Below are positions 12,652-23,775 of a DNA stretch of 64,000 bases, piece after piece. Numbering within the stretch: position 1 is the first letter of the stretch; each line of letters opens with the position of its first letter. The stretch is from Lepiota brunneoincarnata (lineage: Eukaryota > Basidiomycota > Agaricomycetes > Agaricales > Agaricaceae): NCBI GenBank assembly GCA_023014365.1, contig JAEBUN010000004.1:1860001-1924000 (forward strand), given 5' to 3'. The notes beneath the pieces are model-generated. The model saw nothing but the letters and a program-made list of their open reading frames with translations. It ran no database searches and was not told the DNA's origin. A program made the position numbers and the translations under genes.

Positions 12652-13271
12652 ACAATGAATTTTGTAACGGACCAAGGGTGAGGAGAAATGGTGAAGGAAC
12701 TCATGAAAACTGCACGTTATCCTAAGAACTACGAAAAAAAAAAACAGTCCTGATGCTCGCAGGGTCCACTAGCGTCGTAGTGGTTGAAGTATATTTTCTA
12801 CTTGTGTTTTAAAATGCGCTTGGCCTTTTGATGAAATAGCGTCACTCTACGCACGTACGTACGTTTCAATGCAACACACAATGTCCACAGGCCACCCACT
12901 CGAGTTCCAGCTGCACCAGATATATCGTTCGCCTATCAACTGATGGTGGGCTTTGTATATTTACTTGGTAAGGTGACGTCGAATCATCTCGGAGAAGGGT
13001 CGCATCTCTCGAGTAGCCATAGAAATCTCGGGAAGGCAGAACCCACTGATAATACCAATCTGGTGATAGAAGCCATTTCAACCCAATTGTCAAGCCTCGG
13101 GGAAACAGGTGGCCCAGCTTCTGTTCAGCGAGTGTTGTCTCCGAGCCAACCCTTAGAACCGATCCACTTTCGACCATGACATATAATACGAAGATCGGGA
13201 GGGGGGGATTAAGCTCAGAAACAATCTCCCCTCATCTAAACTAGAAAGTTCCAACTACAGTCTTTTCTAAC
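12652..13271. other. Intergenic stretch between Het-C-like and Sec14-like loci
   Basis: It holds an A tract (12734-12744) shortly after the Het-C stop and a short ACGT tandem at about 12851-12864. A minus-strand open frame at 12866-13177 has no recognisable motif and I do not call it. The last 80 bases look like a leader for the small frame at 13272. Confidence 0.45.
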
Positions 13272-13427
13272 ATGTCTTCCAACACCCTTATCAACCGCAA
13301 CAATACCATCTCCCTCCTCCATCTCGTCTCCCGTACGTTCCTTTGCTCTAAACGGACCACACTGTTGCGCTTCTACCTCCTAGTCTTTGCAGCCCTGCAG
13401 GCCTGGAGATCAGCTGCTGCTGTCTAA
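13272..13427 (+). CDS. Possible very small protein (about 34 residues), unrecognised
   Basis: An ATG at 13272 follows a pyrimidine-rich leader and reads MSSNTLINRNNTISLLHLVS. A good 51-base GT-AG intron (GTACGT donor, CTCCTAG acceptor) joins it to LFAALQAWRSAAAV and a TAA stop. The second half would be a short hydrophobic or amphipathic helix. It is too short to assign, and it lies tail to tail with the Sec14-like gene that starts 28 bases beyond. It could equally be a chance frame. Confidence 0.25.
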   Translation: MSSNTLINRNNTISLLHLVSRTFLCSKRTTLLRFYLLVFAALQAWRSAAAV

Positions 13428-13454
13428 GCATGTCCAACAACATCTCGGCGGGCG

Positions 13455-14799
13455 TTAGTTACTAGCCGCCCCATTCATCGTCTCATCGTCCTCTTTCGCC
13501 TTTAGTGCTTGTTGTGTCTTGGGACCCCATCCAACTCTTCCATCCTGCCAAGGTCCCACACCACTCAGTTCACAACCACCGAGGTCTGCACATATACACT
13601 GGCCTCCTAGCGAAGCCGGAAGTGATTCCGCATCGACTAGGTCCAGCAGTATGCGTTGGTAGTCGCTTCCAAGGATGTCCACCTTTGCAACGGTCTCTTT
13701 CGATAACCATGGTTTGATCATGTTCCATATGATCGTAAAGGAGGATGGGGCGTTGATGACGACAAGCTGTCCCATGCTGGCGAAAGTGGGGTCAGGTTGC
13801 TCGCATTTCGGGGGGGGGGGGCCAAGGGCTCACGTCTCGGGATAATAATCCTGCGAAATCTGGAAAGAGCTTCTCGTAAGCGCTTTGACTTGCCAGAACT
13901 GGCTTAGCCTGCGGGATTATGTCGAGGTCAGCACAGTGGGATGGAGAAAAGGGGAAGGAATTTGGAAGCACCCAAACCCCCTCAAGTCAACTATTATCAG
14001 TGTATTGCCAATATATCTGCCAGCGGCGCGGGCTGCAGCTGGGAGTACCTCCCGCGGGAGCTAGGGTGTATGTGTGAGCGTCACAGAACCCATGGATGGG
14101 TCGGTTACACCTACACATTCCGCATTTACCAAAATAGACTGCCAATGCCTCTCGGGTGAGCAGGTCTTGTATAATTTTCCCAGGTCCATCTTTCCAAAGG
14201 TTTGGACGTTTATGGGACGACCTTTCTATTTTTTTATTTAGCATAGAACCCATTCTAAATGTTTTTGACGGATTAATCACCTTATCCGTCTATACCTTCC
14301 TTCAGACACGTAGAACAGTATATTCACACTTAATTAGTTAACATACTTTGTGGAACCACATTGGCCAACAGTCGAAGACGGCTTCCCGTTCTGGGTACTG
14401 GGACTGTTATGAGCAGAGTGTTGCAAATTAATAAAGCTCGCCCACTCACGTCGAAGGGATCTATCTCTTGGTAGAGTTTATCGATCCCTACCCCTTCAAC
14501 TGTCTTCCGCCACTGCTGGCAGTCGGCGAACATCTTCTTTGATTGAACAAAGTCAAACTTTCGTGCCCTAAGGAATCGTCTGTAGTTCATAGTGAGCGTG
14601 AGTGCGGGACGGCTGAGAGAAATGGAGACCGGGCTGACAAAAGTGTCTGGTCATCTGTCCCAATGCTGTCGCCATCACGGAGGAGGTCGTCCTGGATTAG
14701 TTCCTGTCGGAAGTTATGGAGTATCTCGTCTTGTGTGGGCCTGAGCATGGGAGGGAGTTGTACAATAGCAACGTCCAACCTGGGGTAGATGCATAACAT
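13455..14799 (-). CDS. Sec14-like phosphatidylinositol/phosphatidylcholine transfer protein (CRAL-TRIO)
   Basis: Sec14 proteins exchange PI and PC at the Golgi and so support vesicle formation. The exons, read on the minus strand, give the CRAL-TRIO N-terminal helices (GDSIGTDD, RFLRARKFDFVQSKKMF, DCQQWRKTVEGVGIDKLY, EIDPFD), then YPEREAVFDCWPMWFHK, GRPINVQTFGK, SPERHWQSIL, RAAGRYIGNTLIIVDLRGFG and FQISQDYYPE. The lipid-binding core follows (MGQLVVINAPSSFTIIWNMI, LDLVDAESLPASLGG). About eight introns keep frame and I estimate 300 residues, the usual Sec14 size. The start at 14799 (MLCIYPRLDVA) is unlike typical Sec14 N-termini, so a further short first exon is possible. The start lies only 35 bases from the MED11 start. 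One intron contains a run of 12 G/C. Confidence 0.88.
13810..13821. repeat. Homopolymer G12 inside a Sec14-like intron
   Basis: Twelve consecutive G on the plus strand (C on the coding strand) lie between the exons ending LLSRD and beginning MGQLVV. On the coding strand this is a poly-C tract within the intron. Its length is prone to sequencing or replication slippage. Confidence 0.9.
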
Positions 14800-14833
14800 A
14801 CTGACCGCTTACGTCACAAAACATATCCTTTCG

Positions 14834-15461
14834 ATGGACCAACAGCAGTCTGACCAGTCCGACATCGACCCTATCTGGACGACAAGTCGCACTGCTCGTC
14901 AGATATATGCCCTCGGCCAGGTGGAAAAAGTCTGCACCGTTTCGGTTCTTCCTCTCACTCTATTCATGCAAATCCACAGGACATCACCCGCCTCCTCTCC
15001 CTCGCCGCCTCCTCCATCTCTCTCCTTACCCTCCCCCAGACAGATGAGCCCGAAGACAAGCTGCCTCAGGGTGAAGAGCGGTCCGAGCAATTTGTCCTCG
15101 AAGTCAGCGAATACTTTGAACGACTCGATGTATGTCCCTGCCCCTTTTTTTCCCATACGCATCATCCCATCACACACAGGCCGTGCAGGTCGCGCTACGC
15201 TCCTCGCTTGCTCACATCCGTCATTCACGCATCGCACCGTCAGCAATTAATGCACCGCCCGCTAATTTTATCCCCCCTTCCCTTGGGATAGGCCTCCCAC
15301 CAGAAACGGACGGCACTCCGTCCATCAACCGTGGTCTGCAAGAGGAGAGAATCGAGCGAGATGCATGGAGGGGCATTTTAGAGGCTTTGAAACGAATCAA
15401 GGCTGCGCAAGAAGCCTCAAATGATTCAGAAATGTCGGATCCACTGATCAGTGCGCAGTAG
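14834..15461 (+). CDS. MED11: Mediator of RNA polymerase II transcription subunit 11
   Basis: MED11 sits in the Mediator head module and links Mediator to the general transcription machinery. The ATG at 14834 gives MDQQQSDQSDIDPIWTTSRT, then IYALGQ. After an intron the text continues DITRLLSLAASSISLLTLP, the helix that defines the family. A second intron follows FERLD, after which AVQVALRSSLAHIRHSRIAP forms the other conserved helix. A proline-rich loop and a C-terminal helix (ERDAWRGILEALKRIK) complete about 172 residues, near the usual size. It faces the Sec14-like gene head to head (35 bases between starts) and converges on the tubulin chaperone gene. Confidence 0.8.
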
Positions 15462-15502
15462 TATCGTTTTCATTGAGATATGTACGTCGATGCTCCAGGG
15501 CA

Positions 15503-16134
15503 TCAAGTTTCAAACGAGGGGCCATCCCCTGCCTTCTTCAGGACTTCCTCAGCTCTCCCATCCCCACCAGCTCCGATTCGTTCTTCACCTCCACGAGGCC
15601 AATCTTTTGCCTTCTCCAAGACTTCTTCAGCTTTCGAGAGCTCCTCTGTCCCCGCTAGCTCTGGTTCGCTCTTCACCTGCAGCTACAGTTCAATGCGATT
15701 GTTAGCAGTCGCCCTTGGCTCAGGAAAAAAAAAAAAAAGAAAAAAAGAGGGCATACCACGAGATCCTTTAATCCCCCCGCGGCCTCCTCGAGCCGCTTTC
15801 TTGTGTCGGTGATCATCTTGTCTGATTCCTCAATCATCCGCTTCTGTAGTTGTACGACTGTTAAAAATAGGGAGCAGACTGAGTTGTGAATGCTACTCGC
15901 CGTGTTCTTAAAATCCCATTCTTCTGCACTATCAGCCAACTTGTTCAGGCTCCTCTTTAGATCCTTAATCTCCCTCATCATAATAAGACAATTCCTTCTC
16001 AAGTCTATATTCTCCGTCAGCCCCGACAAGACTCGCACTCCGACACCATAGATCGTGGACAATCGGCCAACTTACCGCTGTGCAGCGCCGGTTTTGATTT
16101 TGAGTTGCCGCTTAGTAGCAGGAATGTCGCTCAT
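15503..16134 (-). CDS. Tubulin-specific chaperone A (cofactor A), with one apparent frameshift
   Basis: Cofactor A captures folding intermediates of beta-tubulin. The start at 16134 reads MSDIPATKRQLKIKTGAAQR, the family's opening (SD...RQLKIKTG). After an intron comes KELSYYDE. Then the frame must move by one base to read IKDLKRSLNKLADSAEEWDF, KRMIEESDKMITDTRKRLEE and AGGLKDLV. The last exon is KSEPELAGTEELSKAEEVLE, running to a stop at 15503. Dropping one base from the CCC at 15972-15974 (GGG on the coding strand) restores a continuous chain whose spacing matches the family. The last intron contains a long T tract (A on plus, about 15724-15746). It converges on MED11 with 41 bases between the stops. 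Length is about 140-150 residues. It may be a sequence error or a real lesion. Confidence 0.82.
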
Positions 16135-17686
16135 TGTAAAGGATCAAGGCAATTGAACCCCAAAAGTGATCTCTTATCAATGACCTCATTGATCTCAAAC
16201 ACAATGACGGAAAGAAAGGCGTTTCACTGCATTCGTGAAATGTGAGAAACACATACAACAACTACAACAGCGGAAACAAAATACGGACAATTGCAAATGC
16301 AATGGTATGGAACAAGTGAACAAGTTAAAAATCGAGGACGCTCAACCTAATGTCTAGCGCGTACGAGAGGGACATGACTGAGGCATGGTAGCGTGAAACG
16401 TAAACGTGCATCCTGCCAAAAAGGGAGGTTGACCCCAACCGGCGATGACCGCAAGCGATCTCCACCGCGAGAAGCATCAAGCTACTCGATGTTTGCTGTT
16501 TAGAGCTAAGCCTATCGTTAGCGAGCGTAACTAAGCTGACGCGGCACAAACGCAGTTCGAACGGGCGAATGGAACTGGCCATGCATACCAACAGGACGAA
16601 AAGCGGCGGCGGCAGTCGAACTCAATCAGGTCCAACACAAGAGGCAATGCCCATCTAGCAAGATGGGGTTCTCCAACCAAGAGGATGGTATCATTCACCA
16701 CACCTATCCGTTCTCCTCTGAGCTACAAGCTAGCGCGCAGGCGCGTAAAGACCGCACAGCACCAAGGCATATGATGGTAGGGAGCATCCGAGATAGGAAG
16801 ATGGATAGGGAGGTGGGATGGGGAGGGGTGTCATAAATTGGCAACGTTGATCTGGCGTTCAAATCGTGACCGTGGAATTGAAATGAAGATGCAATGAAGT
16901 GACATAAATCACAATAAAATAATGGGAGCAGTGCAAGTCGAGCACTCGTTCCACGAAAGGCCGGATCCAGAGGGCTGTGGAGTAAATTTCAAGCGAAAAT
17001 TGATGATGCGAGGTCTCGAGATCGTCGAAAAGCTAGACAGAACGATGTCATCGTATGACCGCGCGAGGCACGTAACCGCAATTAAGTGGTCGTTCGCCTC
17101 AAGCGCGTGATGGGGTGTAACAGAATGGGATGCAATTAAGAGGGCAAACGACGGGAGTGGGGGGGGAGAGAAAAGAAAGGGAACAAGACTGTACCACAGG
17201 GGCGAGATGGCGCTCACACTCATAGAGGGAGCTAGCACACTCGAGCACACCTGGGGTCTTGTGTCAGTGTCGTGTCTTCTGGATGCATACACCAAATCCT
17301 GGCGCCCATCGTCGTTGTCGAAGCAGTGGAGATCTACCGCATGATTTGATTGGCCTCTGACCAACGAGTACAACCTGCAAAGTCATGCGTGCGGCACGGC
17401 TGCAAGAGAGGCTCGCAAATATACTTGAAGTGTGCCACGGGCACACCAAGCCCAGGCCACATGTGAAAGAATGTCTTGGGGGGGGAGGTGAAGAGAAATG
17501 GGGTGGACAAGATGCGAGTGAGATGATGTATGAAATAGATGTGGAGTGATGATGATGCGCAATAGTCCGTCATAGCAATACAGTTACCTGCCCCTGCAGA
17601 TATTGACTCGTAAGCGGTTGTCGATCGAGTGTGTTTAGTCAATATGTTCTTTTTCTTGACAGACCGCCGGCTTGATTGCATAGCAA
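16135..17686. other. 1.5 kb without a supported gene
   Basis: This region lies between the cofactor A start and the stop of the first bHLH gene. It should contain the cofactor A promoter and the bHLH 3' untranslated region. Open frames such as 16909-17373 (-) have no motif. At about 16717-16727 on the minus strand there is a perfect match to the polymerase III A-box consensus, but no foldable tRNA follows. A long non-coding transcript is possible and cannot be judged from sequence alone. Confidence 0.4.
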
Positions 17687-18663
17687 TCAGAACTGAGAGA
17701 CGAGACCTGAACCGCCGGCAGCATGACGCTGTCCAGCAGTTCCGAGCATAAGCGCCTCATTGACATTGCGAAGCCGGTGGACTTCCGCTTCAGCAGACTT
17801 CAACCTCATCTCAAGCTGCTCCTTGACGGTTTCAAGGTACCGGATGTGACTGGTAGCTAAGGGCAGGAGTGAGTATGTACCGGATAGTCCCTATGGTTTG
17901 AAAGTTGCATACCTCGATCCAGGAGCGAGACTTTGCTGGACTTCTGGTTGGAAGGGGGGAGGGTCTCCTTGAGACGGGCATACCCATCACGGAGCTCATC
18001 ACGCCTCCTTTGCTCGGACTCGATGCGCTGTTTCCTAATGGTCTCACGACGACTATATCATGATTGTCAGCGGTTGGATATCATGCACACTATTGGAATG
18101 GTGCTTACGCGTCATTGCTGGCGCCCTGGGCTGGGATGGGAACAGGCTGGAACTCCTCGTCCTCGTCGTCAGAATCTTCATTGCTCTTGCTGCTCCTCCT
18201 GCGAGCTCTGAGGCTAGGGCGATTGGCAGGAGCGCCAATCGGGTTGAAGCGATGCGACCTTGGGACAGTGGCCGCATAGGGGATGGTAGCAGGAGAGCTA
18301 GTGCCGCTGTTACGAGAGTGCCTGCCGGAAGGACTGCCCTCGGAGGAGAGGTCGTTGTTGAGGTTGTAGGCGAGGGTGGGAGGGGAGATGTTGGCAGCAT
18401 CAGGCGGAGTAAATGAGCGAGCGGGGGACGCGGCGTTGAAGGAGGGCGAATAGGTATAATCGCCAGAGAGCGTCAAAGAGTTATTGAAGGCGAGGGGGGA
18501 GGTGGTGGCAGGAACTAAAAATAGAATAAATCAGTTGATAAGAGAAAATGTAATCAAGTCGCTTACGGCCAACAGAGAGCTCGAAGGGGGGCGATTGAGG
18601 AGGGTATTGGAGATACTCAAGACCGTTGTCCATGTAAGAGAAGGACGAGTCAATGGGGTCCAT
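17687..18663 (-). CDS. bHLH-leucine zipper transcription factor, copy 1
   Basis: The protein is a nuclear DNA-binding regulator of unknown targets. The ATG at 18663 begins MDPIDSSFSYMDNGLEYLQY. A serine/proline-rich part follows with an acidic patch (SKSNEDSDDEDEEFQ). An exon then encodes the basic region and helix 1 (KQRIESEQRRRDELRDGYAR) and the loop (SNQKSSKVSLLDR). A phase-1 intron precedes helix 2 (ATSHIRYLETVKEQLEMRLK), which runs into a zipper-like coiled coil and ends GSGLVSQF. The basic region keeps the Glu and the Arg pair that contact E-boxes, but has Arg where Myc-type proteins have His. About 260 residues in four or five exons. It is clearly paralogous to the gene at 23776-24965 (-). 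Confidence 0.85.
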
Positions 18664-19913
18664 GTAGGACGAGGTCTTGTTGGTGTCGAAGTCGAGCGAC
18701 AGGAAGTTGAGAGGAAGACATGCCGAAGAAGAAAGAACTAGAGAAAGGAAAACAAAAGAACTCGAGACCAGGAAGACGAGCAAAAGGACGCTGGAGAAGG
18801 TTGTGGATCAGCTGCATGGGAGGTGATCAATTAGGAGTAGGACATACTGAGGGGCTCGTAAAAAGAAAAGAAAAGAAAAAGATAACTGGAAAAGGTATGA
18901 CCGGACGGGGAGGAGGAGGGGGGCGGAAGAGGGGGGGGTTGGGGGAAGGAGGAGAGAGAAGAGGTGGTGTTATATCCCTTGAACGTACTTTGGGTCGATG
19001 TGATACAAGACATTCAGACTCCGCGAGGCCACGAGGCGCTGTGACGCTTACAACACAATCGGCGTTTTCATCCTCGCCGCTCAGTTCGCTCCCACAATTC
19101 TCATCAATTAATCCCTCGTACTTACTTACTCTGTCTTCGATTCCTTTTGCTCCTTTCCAGAACTTCATCCGTTTAGACGCCACACAGGCGGAAATACACA
19201 ACACCCTTCCGTCCGACTTGTACCCGTCGCCCTGCCTCCAACCTCCCCTTCGATCTAGCTTTGTAGCTCTACTTGCAAGTGCTAATCCTCTGCATGGCAC
19301 CGTTGACTCATCGTACCGGAAGCCGTATCATGCCGCTCATCCCCCTTCTTTGGGTCAGTTATCGCCTATCAAGATCCGGTTTCCGAGGTCCTTCGGGCAC
19401 TCTGAGAGCCCTTGTTCCCACTTCGCCCCCTATACTGGGAAAATCCCATCACAGCTGATGGGCTGATGTATTGGTGTACCTGTTCGCCGGACACAGCCAT
19501 GTTTTCACAACTGCAACGTTTTTTTCATAACAGCCCGAAACATCGTTTCAGTACCAAATCAGTCCTTTGTAACTTTTGGTCCGATTGCCTTGCGTAGTAG
19601 CGCCAGTGACGCTTTTGTGGTCCTATACAATATGTGGACCCAGAGCGGCCGCAGAGCTGCTCAGAGTGTCACTTCTCGGAAGCCAAGCGGATCCACATTA
19701 GGACTGTGACATCGCCAATTTGGTGGCCTCAACTCCATTGCTTATTGCTCGGACAACGAATGGGAACAAGTCATCACTAGATTCGTCAAGGGTCGTTTAA
19801 AGTCATTAAGAAGCTCGTCGGAACGGTGAGCCGTCCAGGTTAGAAATAAGCGAAACAAACGAGAAAGGAGAGGGATAAAAGTCCGGAAATCAGTGCACAA
19901 TGTACCAAAGGGT
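18664..19913. other. Upstream region of bHLH copy 1
   Basis: The first few hundred bases are extremely purine-rich on the plus strand (about 18720-18970, GGA/GAAA tracts), so pyrimidine-rich on the strand of the bHLH gene, as in many basidiomycete leaders. The long plus-strand frame here is explained by this bias. From 19.0 to 19.9 kb I see no gene. Confidence 0.5.
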
Positions 19914-20975
19914 TCATGCATTGTAATATCCTTCAAAACTTCAGTTGTAAGCCGGCAAGACGTAAAGTGATGGTACACATACCACCATGGAATGGCCCTT
20001 TCATAGTAGAATAATGCTCTAGCCGCTTGGAGAATCGCCAGGCTAGGAAGTACATGTAAAGCTGGGCAGGAACAATGCTCCATCAAGATTTGGCCAGAAA
20101 GAGACAAAGCTTTGATAATGCTTTTACCTGGAATATAAGGTCAATACAAAGACCAGCAATAAAGGCGACGTTCAGGCTTGAGAAGCCTGTGGCGCAGAAG
20201 CCACCGGGGAAGGATGTTGAATTGTCATATCCAGCTGCGACGGATTCGGTCCAAAGTTGGCCTCCGTTAGCACATTCCCACTGGATCTTGTCTTTGCTGT
20301 GAAACGGAACGGAAGAGAGGGACGTCATCATCTATCGATTGCCAGGGCGTGCGTAAGAGGCTCACATACCCCCGCTGGAGTTGAACGATCATGATGATAG
20401 CTCGAATGGCGCATATGACAATAATGAATGGCCAAAGGAACTTAACCACTCTTATCCAGATGTATGACCGCTGATGAACGGGATATTAGCACTTGGGTCC
20501 CGCAGCTCACAGCTTCATGGACGATACCAACATTGGAGAGCGCAAACATAGTCAAGACCGCGGCTACCCCAACCCCAACGCCAATTCCACCGTAAATTTG
20601 CCTGGGAGTGAGAGGATAGGCAACTGAGAAGAGGGCGGGATTGAACATGTCTCACCATTCCGGGAAGATAAAGAAGAAGTATTGGCCATCTACCAGAAGG
20701 AATACACCACCGGCAATACTGTATGCCTAAAGCACCAATTGATCTGAATCAAACTTACAACTGTTTCAGAGGAAAGAGGTGGGACTCACTGCGATCGCGA
20801 CAGCCCAAGCGATAGCACCAGCCCTCTGGGAAAAAAAAGGGATCAAACACCTCTATTTCGACGAGGAATCGGGGAGGTACGTACGAGGGGAAGAACGAGA
20901 AGACAGTTATCGCACCTGATTCACGGCTTAATGATCAAGTTTCGGTAATAGATGGCACCAAATGACTTACCACAT
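19914..20975 (-). CDS. Small four-transmembrane fungal protein, unknown function
   Basis: I do not recognise a named family. The ATG at 20975 is split by an intron and gives MWCDNCLLVLPL. Short exons follow: RAGAIAWAVAIA, AYSIAGGVFLLVDGQYFFF, IYGGIGVGVGVAAVLTMFAL, VVKFLWPFIIVICAIRAIIM, then a lumenal or outside loop (WECANGGQLWTESVAAGYDN, with an N-glycosylation site NST and cysteines), and a last helix (FSSLNVAFIAGLCIDLIFQ) followed by YMYFLAWRFSKRLEHYS. That makes four hydrophobic segments in about 200 residues. I placed the end at 19914 through a last intron (ending GYYNA); without it the frame ends at 19933. Such small tetraspan proteins with no known job are common in Agaricomycetes. Confidence 0.7.
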
Positions 20976-23775
20976 CGCGAAGTCGGGCGGAGGTTTCGCA
21001 GGAGTTTATTGAGCAATAAAGAGAGCGTAACAAGCGTTTGAGCTATGGGTATATGTCAGTGATTGTACAATACGTCGTCGCTGCTACTGCAGCAGTCGCC
21101 GCCAGTGGTGGAGACGGGGGAAGGGGACGGTGCCCCTTTCTCAGCCCCACCGTGTGACTAATGACTGTGACGATGTAAATCAGGTGACCCTGACCAAGTA
21201 GATCCCTTAGACGTATCTTTCATATTATTAGTCTGCGATACGGCTAGCAGAGCGGATCCATGTTTACCGTGGGGTGTATTGACATCAGCCCTGGAACCCA
21301 TTGGAACTAACTGGTTTCAGAAGAGGCGAGATGAACCAGAGCTCAGCTTTTGTCTTCGGCATGAGGCGATATTGTCAAAGAATGACTCATGATTGTTCTA
21401 GGTTTCTCAATGACCGTATCCCATTCTACCAAAGTTCCCCACGCCCCCTGCTCGCAAGGCCTCGAGTTGCAACTACGAGGTTGTTTCATTGAAAACATCC
21501 ATCCCCACAGTTACTTTACCTCGTCTCTGGATCAGACACATGTGCACGACCCAATCACAACCTCATTAGGTGAAAGTTACCTCAGTTTTACGACTCATTA
21601 AATTTTGGAACCGATTGTTCAAAGTTCATTGGAAGAAGAACTAGCTAGCGAAAGGCCTAGTTCGGTTTCGGAAGCTCTTTCGTATCAGAAATAGTCAGCT
21701 CGTTCCACGGCCATGGGTTTGGGAGGGCTCTATCCAAATCATTCCCCTCAAGGACAGACACCAGTCGATCGATACTCATCTATCGGCTTCATCTGGTAAA
21801 CGATCTCCCGCCGTGGACGTGTTGCTCGTCATCGTTCCAGAGGACCCCTCTCCTCAAATTGTCACAGTTCTTCTCTTCTTGTCCATATACCTTGATAGAA
21901 CCTTTGGCGTCTAGAACACGCTACCCTGCTGATATCGTTGACGGCCGCTTGTTTACACTTCGGGTTCCACTGCATAAAAACATACCCCCGAAACCCGGTT
22001 TATATCTGTGCGATCAGCTTCCACCGCCCACCCCTAATCAGTGGTTATTGGGCCTTGTGTGCTCATGGAACGGTTTGGACAAATTATACATTTGGATGCA
22101 CCATCGCGCATAGTGCCACTTCACCGTGAACTTCAGAGCTCGGCGCCCAGGCCTCAGGCTTCAGGCCCCGACGGAGAATCTGACGAAACACACCCAGCAG
22201 CGTAGCACACACTACGCCATATCAACCGCAGGAACGGTTACAGGTCCTTACGAAAGAAGTAGAATACTCTCATGTTTGGTTTGCGAGCCCAGTGGTACTC
22301 CGACTAAAACAATCGCTGCACGCAGGAGGCCACGAGGATATGATGTATACTCGGCCTGCTCAACCTGGACAATTTTTACCAACGCAGAAGAATGCTCACG
22401 CGTTTCAGATGTTTTCGACGTCGGGGAAACCCAACTTTTTTGGAGATAGGCAGATGTGCACAGCAGATAAACTTACCAGGGTTTTCATGGGCAGTTCCCG
22501 AAATGAAGGTTCTCGTCCCCCATCTGCAGCCTGCATCATGTCGATACTTTTTCCACATCACTAAAGCGTACGAAATGTCCACAATCGATGAACTCTATAT
22601 TCGAATACTAGAACTCGAGTAGACCATGTGTTATGGCAACCTCAGAACATCATACACTTCTCTAGGGAGTAACAATTTTCAAGTCTTCTGCGTGTGTTTT
22701 GCGGCGACAGTGAGAGTTGGCTAGTTACTGATCGCCAAATATCGCTCCGTACATTTGACGACATCAGAGTCTTTTGGAACGTGTTGTGCACGTGTATGAT
22801 ACCATCCATCGATACATAGGCGCTATAACGTTCACCCCATTGTCTGCCGCGCAGATTGATGGTTTTAGCACTCGAATGAATCACTCAGGAGTTTGAGATT
22901 AGAAAAGTCTGGAACCCAAAGTCAAATTCAGCTCGATGCAAATATTCCGTTCGAGCAGGGGGTCCGTCGAGACATCAGGGTTGCAGTATGTGATTGCAAA
23001 GAAATCATATAATGCGCGTAAAGTACATGCTGCGTAGATGATAAAAGTCCAAGGTGACAGATAAGAGGGAAAACAAAACCACCCCCAGAATTCCATATGC
23101 CTACAGGACGTTTCCCGATCTTCCGAAAGGTGGCTCGGGTAGGACGGCATGTCTCAAGTGTGACGTTCACCAAACACCCCAGGAGCTGGACGAGTTATTC
23201 CATGAGATATCGACTCTAATTCCAGCGCTTCGTGATGTTCGTCAGGAATCATAATATGTCATGTTCTCCATCGATAGGAAGTAGAAGGGCGTCGTAGACT
23301 TCGTTCGACATCATCTTCTGATAAGGCGGGGCCAAGAAGAAAAATCGTCGGAAGCCTATCCCCCTGAGTGAGAGATCGACCCCAGTGTAAAAGAGAGGAA
23401 TTCCGGTGCGCAAAGGGAACGTGGACGAGTAGTAGATCGAGCCGAGGAAAGTGTAAGGGTGGATTCACCAGGAATCCGTTTCCCACAGAAGTAGGGCCTT
23501 GGGATATGATCATCGATCAGGGAGATAGCATGTGATGTAGGTTGGGCCACGCTACAGTAGGTTGGGGACGAAGCCTTTTGTGCCAAACTACACGATTAGC
23601 CTGCTTGTTGTCGAGGACCGATGGAAAGTGTGGTGCACGTGCACTGCACATGCACTTGGTGGGCGGTCCTCCAACCCGTGAGTAGCCACGAATAAACAAC
23701 TTTTTCTCCAAGATGCTGAGAAGAATGAATTGTGTAAAGGAAGGAAAATGTATGGATATAATGCCACGGATAGAA
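20976..23775. other. 2.8 kb gene-poor stretch between the bHLH paralogues
   Basis: No frame here shows a known motif, a coherent splice pattern or a start context. It has scattered weak frames on both strands, for example a hydrophobic one at 22899-23150 (-). I see no terminal inverted repeats or transposase motif. It should include the promoter of the four-helix membrane protein and the 3' region of bHLH copy 2. Confidence 0.4.

Noticed and set aside
16640..16745. Possible tRNA on the minus strand (A-box match)
   Set aside because: The acceptor and T stems do not pair, the T-loop motif is poor and no anticodon stem forms. I kept only the A-box note as a finding.
16909..17373. Minus-strand frame of 154 codons
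   Set aside because: No domain, no good start context and no exon neighbours; probably chance in the bHLH 3' region.
18720..19466. Long plus-strand frame (248 codons) rich in Lys, Arg and Gly
   Set aside because: It is a product of a purine-rich tract upstream of bHLH copy 1, with no motif or conserved pattern.
22899..23150. Hydrophobic minus-strand frame
   Set aside because: A single short hydrophobic stretch without splice-compatible neighbours or a recognised family.
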